The position numbers and the translations under genes were made by a program. Positions 1 to 5,967 of a stretch of DNA of 11,720 nt are shown piece after piece; positions within the stretch are counted from its first letter, which is position 1; every line of letters begins with the position of its first letter. The notes beneath the pieces are model-generated. The model had not been told where the DNA came from, did not search any database, and saw only the letters and a program-made list of their open reading frames with translations. The stretch is from CAZSTA01 sp964609495 [NCBI: uncultured bacterium] (GTDB lineage Bacteria; CAZSTA01). The stretch is taken from the NCBI GenBank assembly GCA_964609495.1, contig CAZSTA010000109.1, positions 1-11,720 of the forward strand, read 5' to 3'.

Positions 1-50
1 ATTAAGCCACCCTGTGAGATAGATTAATCCGACATAAGGAGGAGTGAGAA

Positions 51-449
51 GTGATTTCTCAATTCACCGTATCTACTAGATCAAGAACAGCTATGGAGGA
101 CGTAACTCCTCAAGTAGAACGAATAGTTAGAGATAGTCAGATAAAGGATGGTATCTGTTATATTTATATCCCTCATACTACCGCGGCTGTGACTATCAAC
201 GAAGGGGCTGATCCCAATGTGAAATGGGACATTCTGATGGAGTTAGATAAACTTGTTCCCCTAAAAGATGGCTATCATCATATGGAGGGTAATTCCGATG
301 CTCACATTAAAGCCAGCTTAATAGGTCCCTCGGAGACCCTCTTTATTAATGATGGGCGTCTCGTCTTAGGAACTTGGCAGGCTATCTACTTATGTGAATT
401 CGATGGCCCTCGACGAAGGAGGGTTATGATCAAGATAATAGAGTCTTGA
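51..449 (+). CDS. UPF0047 / YjbQ family protein (secondary thiamine-phosphate synthase-like)
   Basis: The 132-residue protein covers the whole UPF0047 (YjbQ) family, which is usually about 130-140 residues. Family motifs are visible: PHTTAAVTINE at residues 41-51, ADPNV at 53-57, HHMEGNSDAHIKAS at 76-89 and GTWQAIYLCEFDGPR at 107-121. The conserved histidines and acidic residues form the family's putative metal/active site. Known members can substitute weakly for thiamine-phosphate synthase in E. coli, hence the database name; the true physiological role is unsettled. It is a soluble cytoplasmic protein with no signal peptide. The start is GTG at 51, supported by AAGGAGG at 36-42 with 8 nt spacing. 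Only 43 nt separate its stop from the likely start of the MvhD-like gene, so co-transcription is probable. The family assignment is firm; the enzymatic role is not. Confidence 0.93.
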   Translation: MISQFTVSTRSRTAMEDVTPQVERIVRDSQIKDGICYIYIPHTTAAVTINEGADPNVKWDILMELDKLVPLKDGYHHMEGNSDAHIKASLIGPSETLFINDGRLVLGTWQAIYLCEFDGPRRRRVMIKIIES

Positions 450-477
450 AGTTCTCCCTTAATTTAAATCGATGAAG

Positions 478-485
478 AAAGGGGA
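478..485 (+). promoter_or_regulatory. Ribosome binding site deciding the MvhD-like start
   Basis: AAAGGGGA lies 7 nt before the ATG at 493. The upstream in-frame ATG at 472 has no purine-rich motif before it, only an AT-rich stretch. The RBS itself would sit inside the longer reading frame. This favours a 134-residue product starting at 493 over the 141-residue alternative. Confidence 0.65.
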
Positions 486-492
486 ATCAATT

Positions 493-897
493 ATGTCCTT
501 TTCTCCAAGAGTTATCGCTTTTTGTTGCGATAATTCGGCTTATCTAGCAGCCGATATGGCTGGAACTATGAAATTATCCTATCCTGAAGAGATAGAGATA
601 GTTCGTGTTCCTTGCTCGGGAAGAGTAGATGCCCTCCATATCTTGAAAGCTTTCGAGAATGGAGCTGATGGAGTTCTAATAGCGGCCTGCTATGAGAACG
701 CATGTCGGTATATAAGAGGTAATATAAGGGCAAAGAATAGAGTAGATTACGTAAGAAGTATACTAAAGGATATAGGAATAGAAGAAGAGCGGATACAAAT
801 AGCCTATCTAGCTCCCAATATGGGGGTAAAGTTCGCTCAGATCGCTTCGGAGATGGTGGAAAAGGTAAAGGAATTTGGACCGGCAATACCTTCGTAA
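493..897 (+). CDS. Stand-alone MvhD/FrhD-family iron-sulfur protein (hydrogenase delta-subunit family)
   Basis: The 134-residue product spans the whole MvhD/FrhD domain (PF02662 type). This is the small [2Fe-2S] electron-transfer subunit linking hydrogenase or formate dehydrogenase to heterodisulfide reductase HdrA. Visible motifs are FCCDNSAYLAADMAG (residues 10-24), CSGRVD (41-46), the KAFENGADGVLIAAC block (52-66), and C66-x4-C71 followed by RYIRGNIRAKNRV. Cysteines are C11, C12, C41, C66 and C71. Many members read CCxxC in the first motif (NWC-type); here the third position is Ser (DNS), so one usual cysteine is missing. There is no HdrA, HdrBC or hydrogenase gene in the window, only the UPF0047 gene upstream. 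It probably carries electrons between flavin and iron-sulfur partners encoded elsewhere. An in-frame ATG at 472 would add seven residues but lacks an RBS. Confidence 0.88.
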   Translation: MSFSPRVIAFCCDNSAYLAADMAGTMKLSYPEEIEIVRVPCSGRVDALHILKAFENGADGVLIAACYENACRYIRGNIRAKNRVDYVRSILKDIGIEEERIQIAYLAPNMGVKFAQIASEMVEKVKEFGPAIPS

Positions 898-960
898 ATA
901 CCATAGAATAGATCTATCTGAGATCTGCTAACTATCAGAATCTCTTCGGGTTTGAAGGTA

Positions 961-989
961 TTGACAATAAGCGATAAAAATTGTATAAT
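961..989 (+). promoter_or_regulatory. Consensus sigma-70 promoter upstream of the lytic transglycosylase
   Basis: A perfect -35 hexamer TTGACA (961-966) and a perfect -10 hexamer TATAAT (984-989) are separated by exactly 17 nt (967-983). Initiation would fall near 996, giving a leader of about 80 nt before the TTG start at 1076. It sits in the 178-bp gap after the MvhD-like gene, so the transglycosylase, and possibly the genes following it, begin a new transcription unit here. Confidence 0.88.
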
Positions 990-1075
990 AAAGTATTGAT
1001 TATTTTCTCCGAAGATGGCTGGGTTAAGATTGAGGGAACAAAACTAGTTGTTGGGTCAATAAGGAGGAGGATAAT

Positions 1076-1810
1076 TTGAGGTTAATCAAAGTGCTTATTT
1101 TGGCTCTGTTAGTTATTATCTTTACGGTGAAAATTATAGCTGCCGAGTGGGATAATAATGTATCTCTGGAGATGGAGCCAGTTATCGATGAAAAATCTGA
1201 TGCTTTTTCTAATACTGCTGATCAGTTGACGGCGAAGATGCAAGCTACAAAGACTTGGATCAATGGTGCCATTCAGGAGAAAGGGAAGCTTAAAGTAACT
1301 ATAGCCAAAATGGCTACCCTTAATAAACTAGAAAATATGAGCAAAGCTTACAATACCCATCTGAGGGCAGGGGAGAGAGAATTAATAGGGAATTCGATAT
1401 ATCAAGAGGCAGAAAGATACGATCTCGATCCGATTTTAATAGCCTCGGTGATCGCGATAGAATCCAGATTCTCTGCCCAAGCCCTCTCTCCCAAGGGAGC
1501 TAGAGGACTTATGCAAGTTATGCCTTCTACTGCTAACTGGATAGCGAAGAAAATGGGATTAAGCTATAAAGGAGCTGATTCGCTCTATGACTCGGAGGAG
1601 AATATAAAATTGGGGGCTAGCTATCTAGCCTTTTTGCTAGATAAATTTGGAGATCTGGAGATAGCTCTGATCGCCTATAACATGGGAGATTCTATATCCC
1701 AAGGGATCCTCAAGCGAGGTGGAGAACTTCCCACTTTTTACTCAAATAAGGTTATAAGCTGTTATCGCTACTATACGAAAAAGACCTATAAACTTGCTAA
1801 GGCAAAGTAG
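1076..1810 (+). CDS. Exported SLT-family lytic transglycosylase
   Basis: The 244-residue protein has a basic N-terminus and a hydrophobic stretch (residues about 6-22) ending in IIAAE. This is a signal peptide or membrane anchor, placing the enzyme outside the cytoplasmic membrane. Residues about 105-235 form a soluble-lytic-transglycosylase (SLT, GH23) domain: YQEAERYDLDPILIASVIAIES with the presumed catalytic Glu129, GARGLMQVMP at 141-150, the LYDSEENIKLGASYL helix (170-184) and AYNMG at 200-204. Such enzymes cleave peptidoglycan glycan strands, leaving 1,6-anhydromuramyl ends. Residues 25-100 are a helical linker without a recognised domain. The start is TTG at 1076, with AAGGAGGAGG at 1061-1070. 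The next in-frame Met (residue 32) would remove the signal peptide, so TTG is preferred. It is transcribed from the consensus promoter at 961-989. Confidence 0.93.
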   Translation: MRLIKVLILALLVIIFTVKIIAAEWDNNVSLEMEPVIDEKSDAFSNTADQLTAKMQATKTWINGAIQEKGKLKVTIAKMATLNKLENMSKAYNTHLRAGERELIGNSIYQEAERYDLDPILIASVIAIESRFSAQALSPKGARGLMQVMPSTANWIAKKMGLSYKGADSLYDSEENIKLGASYLAFLLDKFGDLEIALIAYNMGDSISQGILKRGGELPTFYSNKVISCYRYYTKKTYKLAKAK

Positions 1811-1837
1811 CGATATTTTACATAATAAGGATATAGA

Positions 1838-1850
1838 GGAGATTTTCTCC
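1838..1850 (+). repeat. Short hairpin GGAGATTTTCTCC just before an RBS
   Basis: GGAGA (1838-1842) and TCTCC (1846-1850) form a 5-bp stem with a TTT loop. It lies between the transglycosylase stop and the TAAGGAGGT RBS (1854-1862) of the next gene. The same 14-nt string (GGAGATTTTCTCCC) recurs at 3023-3036 ahead of the permease gene. No long T-run follows, so it is not a standard terminator. It could affect translation or be a small dispersed element. Confidence 0.45.
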
Positions 1851-1865
1851 CTCTAAGGAGGTAAT

Positions 1866-2594
1866 ATGAGCGAGGACCGACAGAAGATACCTCACACAGA
1901 TGAAACTGAAAGGACAATAGTTAGAAGAGAACTGTCCTTGACCGATCTAGCCTTCGAGGTCCTGAATGAGAAGAGAGAAGCAATGAATTATAAGGATATA
2001 GCGGATGAGGTGATGAAACTGAAGCCTCATCCGATAAGCAGACTGCCTAGAATATTGATCGGAATGATGCAGCAGGATGAGAGGTTCGAAAGGATAGATA
2101 AGGAGAATTGGGGACTCGCTAAATGGTCCCTTCCTGAGGAGAGATTGGAAGAAGAGGAGAAACTGGAGAGCATAGATCCGAATTTACCTACCGAGGATAT
2201 AATTTATGAGATGCTCAAGGTGTTCGATAGACCAGCCACCCCAGCTATGCTAGAGGAGGAGTTAAGGAAGCTCAAAACAGAATTGAACACTCCTATAACA
2301 GACCTACTAAGAGAAAGCGATCGTTTCTATGAGGTAGAGGAAGAGCTATGGGGTCTATCCATCTGGTATTTAGATCCCCACTGGAGTATAAAGAGGGTTA
2401 TTGATATCACCTTGAAAATGAATAATAGACCTATGCCTTTAAATGAGATAATTCAAGCCGTGACAAAGATAAAGCCCGTACTTGGTTCAGATGCAGAGAA
2501 AATCATTCATCGTTTGTTAAACAATGATAAGCGATATGAAGAGGTAGCTGAAGGAAGGTGGACGCTGAACGAAGAACTACAATTTGAGGGGTGA
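1866..2594 (+). CDS. Triple HARE-HTH-like winged-helix repeat protein
   Basis: This 242-residue acidic protein consists of three tandem copies of a unit of about 60-65 residues: about 24-87, 108-167 and 173-235. Each has an N-terminal helix pair and ends in a strand-turn signature: DERFERIDKENWGLAKW, SDRFYEVEEELWGLSIW and DKRYEEVAEGRWTL. The shared pattern is D-x-R-[FY]-x-x-[VI]-x4-W-[GT]-L. This, with the preceding helices, resembles the HARE-HTH (HB1/ASXL/restriction endonuclease) winged-helix domain also found at the N-terminus of the RNA polymerase delta subunit. HARE-HTH domains are associated with DNA binding, transcription, or recognition of modified DNA. There is no catalytic domain, signal peptide or membrane segment. 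The start ATG follows TAAGGAGGT by 3 nt. The next gene begins 4 nt after its stop, so the two are very likely co-translated. The repeat structure is seen directly; the HARE assignment is by pattern, and the role is unknown. Confidence 0.78.
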   Translation: MSEDRQKIPHTDETERTIVRRELSLTDLAFEVLNEKREAMNYKDIADEVMKLKPHPISRLPRILIGMMQQDERFERIDKENWGLAKWSLPEERLEEEEKLESIDPNLPTEDIIYEMLKVFDRPATPAMLEEELRKLKTELNTPITDLLRESDRFYEVEEELWGLSIWYLDPHWSIKRVIDITLKMNNRPMPLNEIIQAVTKIKPVLGSDAEKIIHRLLNNDKRYEEVAEGRWTLNEELQFEG

Positions 2595-2598
2595 GTAA

Positions 2599-2967
2599 AT
2601 GTTATATAATAAGGCTGATGTTCTTAAAGGATTAAAGTCTTTTCGGAGGATCGCCAAGCAGGATTTGATAGCTAGCGAAAATAATCCTGATGCTCAGTTC
2701 TGGTATGAGAATGCCGTCGCCAGAAGAGAAAAATATGCGGAATTAATAGAAATAGTTGAAAAAGAGGGGGTAGAAACTGCCTATAAAAAATCTCTTGAGG
2801 ATTATACAACCTTACCTTCTCTTTCTCCCGCCGATGAAAAGGAACATCCCGATCTAAGTGGCTTCGAACAAGCCCTGGAGAACTTCTTCACCCTACTAGG
2901 AGTCGATAAGAAAACAAGACGAGAGGCCAAGAGCAGACGCATCCCCATTAAAAACAGAGAAGGGTAG
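2599..2967 (+). CDS. Small hypothetical protein linked to the triple-HARE gene
   Basis: I do not recognise this 122-residue protein. It is soluble, with no signal peptide or membrane segment, no Cys and no metal-binding motif. Residues about 4-68 look mostly helical (KADVLKGLKSFRRIAKQDL, then FWYENAVARREKYAELIEIVEK). Residues 70-87 form a Pro/Asp-rich linker. A second helix (about 88-102) leads to a strongly basic tail, KKTRREAKSRR at 104-114, that could contact nucleic acid. The ATG lies 4 nt after the stop of the triple-HARE gene and has GAGGGG at 2586-2591 as its RBS, inside the end of that gene. This tight coupling suggests the two proteins act together. It could be an adaptor or regulator, but no function is inferred. 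A strong inverted repeat starts 1 nt after its stop codon. Confidence 0.75.
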   Translation: MLYNKADVLKGLKSFRRIAKQDLIASENNPDAQFWYENAVARREKYAELIEIVEKEGVETAYKKSLEDYTTLPSLSPADEKEHPDLSGFEQALENFFTLLGVDKKTRREAKSRRIPIKNREG

Positions 2968-3019
2968 AAAAGGTAACTTTTTAACCGTGAGTTCTATTTG
3001 AAGCAAAAAGTTACCTTTT
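2968..3019 (+). terminator. 15-bp perfect inverted repeat, possible terminator or protein-binding site
   Basis: The left arm AAAAGGTAACTTTTT (2968-2982) and right arm AAAAAGTTACCTTTT (3005-3019) are exact reverse complements separated by 22 nt. The stem begins directly after the stop codon at 2965-2967, and the right arm ends in TTTT, which fits intrinsic termination or 3'-end protection. Against a classical terminator are the low GC of the stem (4 of 15 pairs) and the long loop. An operator or a remnant of a miniature element is also possible. Confidence 0.55.
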
Positions 3020-3021
3020 AA

Positions 3022-3036
3022 GGGAGATTTTCTCCC
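3022..3036 (+). repeat. Second hairpin GGGAGA-TTT-TCTCCC upstream of the permease
   Basis: GGGAGA (3022-3027) pairs with TCTCCC (3031-3036) around a TTT loop, and CCC follows directly. It contains the same 14-nt string seen at 1838-1851. It sits 31 nt before the GTG of the permease gene and immediately after the longer inverted repeat. It could add to termination or affect expression of the permease. Confidence 0.45.
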
Positions 3037-3067
3037 CCCTAACTGATAGAAAAGGGAATCAATAAAA

Positions 3068-4252
3068 GTGATAGAAGCTTTAATAAAAGGCTTAAGACAG
3101 GCAACGAGGCTAAAGACCTTTCTGATCGCCCTGTTCATTCCTATAATAATAATCCCTGTTATAGCTTCTTGGTTCTCAATATTAATAGAAGAACATAATA
3201 TCTTAAACTCGACAAGGACGGGAAAGATCGCTGTCTCCGGAGTAAATGAGGGAAATATCTTAGTTCAATTTTTAGAAGACGAGTTTGGCTCCGATCTAGT
3301 AATGCTGGAAAATTGGGATAAACCCCTTCATTTAGGGATCGTTAAGGTGGCCTTAAGCTTTCCTCCAGATTTTCAAGCCAAGATGGAGAGGAAAGAATCT
3401 ATCCAACTTATCCTATCCTACAACAGTTCCGATCCTGTATCGCGAAAAACTAAAGATCTTCTTATTAAAAGTATCGATAGATTTTCTAGGAATATAGTTG
3501 ACCTACGCCTCGAAGATAAGGACATCGACCCAGAGATAGCAAGACCTTTAGAGATAAGCGAGTTAGATATCTTCTCGAAAGAGGAGGATAACAAAGACAT
3601 CTGGCTGATCATCCTCCCCATATTTATAGCTACTTGGCTTATGATCGGAGGGGCTTGTTCCTCCTATAATCTGGTGGGAAAGGAAAAATATCCTCTAACA
3701 GAGGAATGGTTTGAATTTCTATCTCCCTTTGATCTGGCAGGATTCACCCTAGGGGAGTTCATCGGAATATCTCTTCTCTCCCTGTTCACTCTCATAGTGG
3801 CTCTACTAAGCTCTTGGGGACTTATGGAGTTATATCCAGCGTTCAAAGATATAGGTTTAGCGTTTAAGGAGATTATATCCTCCCTAAGAGCCGGAGCAAT
3901 AGGGATGATCTTCTTACTTCTCTTCTCCATCAGTTCTCTTGAGCTAGCTATATGTGCTGAAGCTGGAAGAACTTGGGAAGCTTTAGCGATCTTGATCATA
4001 CCTATATATATAGTCTTTATGATCTCGACCTTATCAGTCTTCCTAATCCCCGATATAATATTAGATGATAAATCCTATTTATGGCCGGTCTTTAATTCCA
4101 CTCTGGGACTAAGGGAAATACTTTCCTCGGCGACTTCGTGGCCCTATTTGGGTCCTACTTTAATATCATCTCTACTATTCATTTTTATCTGTCTGGCTCT
4201 CGCTCTCTATAGCTTCTGGGGAACTTTCGAAGAGATAGAGGAAGAAGAGTAG
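3068..4252 (+). CDS. ABC-2-type transporter permease (NatB-like), no adjacent ATPase
   Basis: This 394-residue membrane protein has the ABC-2 (NatB/YhaP-like) layout. One transmembrane helix near the N-terminus (about 17-37) precedes an extracytoplasmic domain (about 39-175). Five further segments follow at about 178-197, 226-250, 272-296, 304-327 and 362-384, then an acidic tail (FEEIEEEE). The stretch GKEKYPLTEEWFEFLSPFDL (204-223) matches the position of the family's E-K/R-E-x-G-T-x-E-x-L-x-x-SP loop between helices 2 and 3. Such permeases export ions, drugs, lipids or peptides when paired with an ABC ATPase. No ATPase gene lies within the window, so the partner must be elsewhere if this is a working transporter. 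The start is GTG at 3068, preceded by AAAGGGAA (3051-3058). Gene family is likely; substrate unknown. Confidence 0.75.
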   Translation: MIEALIKGLRQATRLKTFLIALFIPIIIIPVIASWFSILIEEHNILNSTRTGKIAVSGVNEGNILVQFLEDEFGSDLVMLENWDKPLHLGIVKVALSFPPDFQAKMERKESIQLILSYNSSDPVSRKTKDLLIKSIDRFSRNIVDLRLEDKDIDPEIARPLEISELDIFSKEEDNKDIWLIILPIFIATWLMIGGACSSYNLVGKEKYPLTEEWFEFLSPFDLAGFTLGEFIGISLLSLFTLIVALLSSWGLMELYPAFKDIGLAFKEIISSLRAGAIGMIFLLLFSISSLELAICAEAGRTWEALAILIIPIYIVFMISTLSVFLIPDIILDDKSYLWPVFNSTLGLREILSSATSWPYLGPTLISSLLFIFICLALALYSFWGTFEEIEEEE

Positions 4253-4390
4253 AGATCTCTTGTAACCTCATCACTTGAAAAAAGTGGAGATCCCCGCCTG
4301 TGAACTATCTTTACCTGTTGGTCTTTGCTAAATTAATCGGGCTATTGAAGATTTCTCTCCTGTTAGATCTCGAACTTTCCTTAAATCATC

Positions 4391-4420
4391 CTCCCCTAGC
4401 CCCTCCCATCAAGGGAGGGG
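4391..4420. repeat. GC-rich hairpin repeat, first element
   Basis: CCCCTCCC (4400-4407) and GGGAGGGG (4413-4420) form a perfect 8-bp stem with an ATCAA loop, preceded by CTCCCCTAG. Elements of this form, which translate as PPLAPPIKGGE, are widespread dispersed intergenic repeats in many bacterial genomes. The GC content contrasts sharply with the surrounding AT-rich DNA. Membership of a multicopy family is inferred from the pattern; only one copy is in this window. Confidence 0.7.
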
Positions 4421-4453
4421 AAAATAAGCACCAAGAGAGGGATTTAATTATGT

Positions 4454-4492
4454 CCCCTCTCCCCTCGTGGGAGAGGGATAGGGTGAGGGGGA
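4454..4492. repeat. GC-rich hairpin repeat, second element
   Basis: CCCTCTCCC (4455-4463) and GGGAGAGGG (4469-4477) form a perfect 9-bp stem with a CTCGT loop, followed by ATAGGGTGAGGGGG. This is the well-known type of dispersed repeat that yields spurious PLPSWERDRVRG-like peptides when translated. It lies 33 nt after the first hairpin element and about 75 nt before purB. It may act as a transcript-stabilising or terminating hairpin, but there is no T-tract. Confidence 0.72.
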
Positions 4493-4552
4493 GAATCATA
4501 TCTTTCCCAGCACGAAGTCTACATGCTTGGGCAGTATTACCTCGAGGAACGA

Positions 4553-4559
4553 AAAGGAG
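4553..4559 (+). promoter_or_regulatory. Ribosome binding site deciding the purB start
   Basis: AAAGGAG lies 8 nt before the ATG at 4568. The in-frame ATG at 4523 would add 15 residues unrelated to the family and has no RBS of its own, so the 4568 start is chosen. Confidence 0.85.
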
Positions 4560-4567
4560 TCAAAAAT

Positions 4568-5860
4568 ATGATAGATAGGTACTCTCGACCTCAGATGAGT
4601 AAGATCTTCAGCCCGGAGAATAAATTTCGAGTTCAATTGAAGATAGAGCTTTTAGCCTGTGAAGCCTTAAATGAGCTAGGAGTTATCCCTAAAGAGGATC
4701 TAGAGAAGATAAAGAATAAAGCCCGCTTAGATCTGAAGCGCCTTGAGGAGATCGAAGCTGTTGTCCATCACGAGACCGTCGCTCTTCTCACAGCAGTAGC
4801 GGAAAATATGGGTGAAGAAGCGAGATTCCTTCATCTGGGGATGACCTCCTCGGATGTGCTTGACACCTCCCTAGCGGTGCTGATGAAAGATGCGGCGGAT
4901 CTTATAATCTCCGATCTAGAGAAGCTGAGAGAGGTCATCATTGATAAGGCGAAGGAGTATAAATATACCCCAATGATCGGCAGAACTCATGGAATCCACG
5001 CGGAGCCGATCACCTTTGGTCTCAAGCTCTTGGTATGGCTAAGTGAGACGGATAGAAACCTGGAGAGGATGAGAAGAGCAAATGAGATCATAAGCTATGG
5101 CAAGATATCGGGAGCAGTGGGAACTTATGCCCACCTCGATCCCTATGTGGAGAAATACGTATGCGCGAAGTTGGGTTTGAAACCTGCTCTCATCTCCACC
5201 CAGATCGAACAACGGGATAGACATGCTGAATATCTGATGATCCTCAGCCTAATCGCTAGCTCCTTAGAGAAATTCGCCACCGAGATAAGGAGTTTACAGA
5301 GGACTGAGATCAGAGAAGTGGAGGAACCATTCCGTAAAGGACAAAAAGGCTCTTCCGCTATGCCCCATAAGAGGAATCCGGTCAGGACTGAGCAAATATG
5401 TGGCTTAGCTAGGGTGGTTAGAGCTAACTCTCTAGCGGCAATGGAGAATATTCCCCTATGGAATGAGCGAGATATCAGCCATTCCTCAGTAGAGAGGATA
5501 ATAGTGCCTGATAGCTGTATTCTAATAGATTATATGTTGAATAGCTTCAGGGCTATCTTGACCGATCTGATGGTCTATCCTGAGAATATGAGAAGAAACC
5601 TTGAGTTAACCGGGGGTTTGATCTTCTCAGAGAAGATCTTATTGGAGTTGGTGAAAGTAGGACTTAAGAGAGAGGATGCCTATAGCCTCGTTCAACGGAA
5701 CGCACTTTTGGCTTGGGAAGAGGGGAGGGACTTTCGCAAGCTGATAGAGGAAGATGAACAAATAAGAGGATATCTAGCCCGTGATAAGATCAAGGAATGC
5801 TTCGCTGAGGACTATCCCTTAAAGAGAGTTGATTTGATATTCTCAAGATTTGGATTATGA
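4568..5860 (+). CDS. purB: Adenylosuccinate lyase
   Basis: The 430-residue protein has the usual length of bacterial PurB and starts MIDRYSRPQMSKIFSPENKF, a typical family N-terminus. PurB cleaves adenylosuccinate to AMP and SAICAR to AICAR, releasing fumarate in both cases; it works as a cytoplasmic homotetramer in purine synthesis. Conserved segments are VVHHET (65-70), HLGMTSSDVLDT (89-100), IGRTHGIHAEPITFG (137-151, catalytic-type His141) and the superfamily signature GSSAMPHKRNP (261-271), whose flexible loop supplies the catalytic serine. The C-terminal domain is complete. No other purine gene is nearby, so purB stands alone here. Arginine is coded mostly by AGA/AGG, which I take as the host's own codon style. 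The start at 4568 is set by its RBS. Confidence 0.97.
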   Translation: MIDRYSRPQMSKIFSPENKFRVQLKIELLACEALNELGVIPKEDLEKIKNKARLDLKRLEEIEAVVHHETVALLTAVAENMGEEARFLHLGMTSSDVLDTSLAVLMKDAADLIISDLEKLREVIIDKAKEYKYTPMIGRTHGIHAEPITFGLKLLVWLSETDRNLERMRRANEIISYGKISGAVGTYAHLDPYVEKYVCAKLGLKPALISTQIEQRDRHAEYLMILSLIASSLEKFATEIRSLQRTEIREVEEPFRKGQKGSSAMPHKRNPVRTEQICGLARVVRANSLAAMENIPLWNERDISHSSVERIIVPDSCILIDYMLNSFRAILTDLMVYPENMRRNLELTGGLIFSEKILLELVKVGLKREDAYSLVQRNALLAWEEGRDFRKLIEEDEQIRGYLARDKIKECFAEDYPLKRVDLIFSRFGL

Positions 5861-5912
5861 TTGAAAACGCACGGTCGCAATCCTACCGATCTAGATGGTT
5901 TAGTTCAATATT

Positions 5913-5927
5913 AATTGTTGCCCATCA
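5913..5927 (+). repeat. 15-nt direct repeat, left copy
   Basis: AATTGTTGCCCATCA is repeated exactly at 8863-8877. The left copy ends 40 nt before the ATG of the glycyl radical enzyme. The two copies bracket that gene and the DJ-1/PfpI gene. Bases on either side differ between copies, so the identity is exactly 15 nt. Confidence 0.75.
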
Positions 5928-5967
5928 CGTCACGATCAAGAGAAAATAGACGAAAGGAGATTTTACG

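Larger units (their letters stand above)
4253..4567. other. Gene-free region with dispersed-type repeats
   Basis: This stretch of about 315 bp separates the permease from purB and carries no convincing gene. It opens next to a 10-nt palindrome AGAGATCTCT (4251-4260) and a small CACTT/AAGTG hairpin (4272-4286). Its centre holds two GC-rich hairpin repeats. A reading frame at 4300-4578 runs through it, but its translation is the typical artefact of these repeats (LAPPIKGGE, then SPLPSWERDRVRG) and it lacks an RBS. I saw no consensus promoter for purB here, although one must lie in or upstream of this region. Confidence 0.7.

Noticed and set aside
566-904. Minus-strand reading frame opposite the MvhD-like gene
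   Set aside because: It lies opposite a well-conserved gene, and its Leu/Tyr/Pro-rich composition is that of an antisense shadow.
4523-4567. Longer purB start at the upstream in-frame ATG
   Set aside because: No RBS before it, and the 15 extra residues precede the family's normal N-terminus; AAAGGAG is correctly placed for the ATG at 4568.
4300-4578. Reading frame of 92 codons between the permease and purB
   Set aside because: It runs through two GC-rich dispersed-type repeats, gives their typical false peptides, has no RBS and overlaps the purB start.
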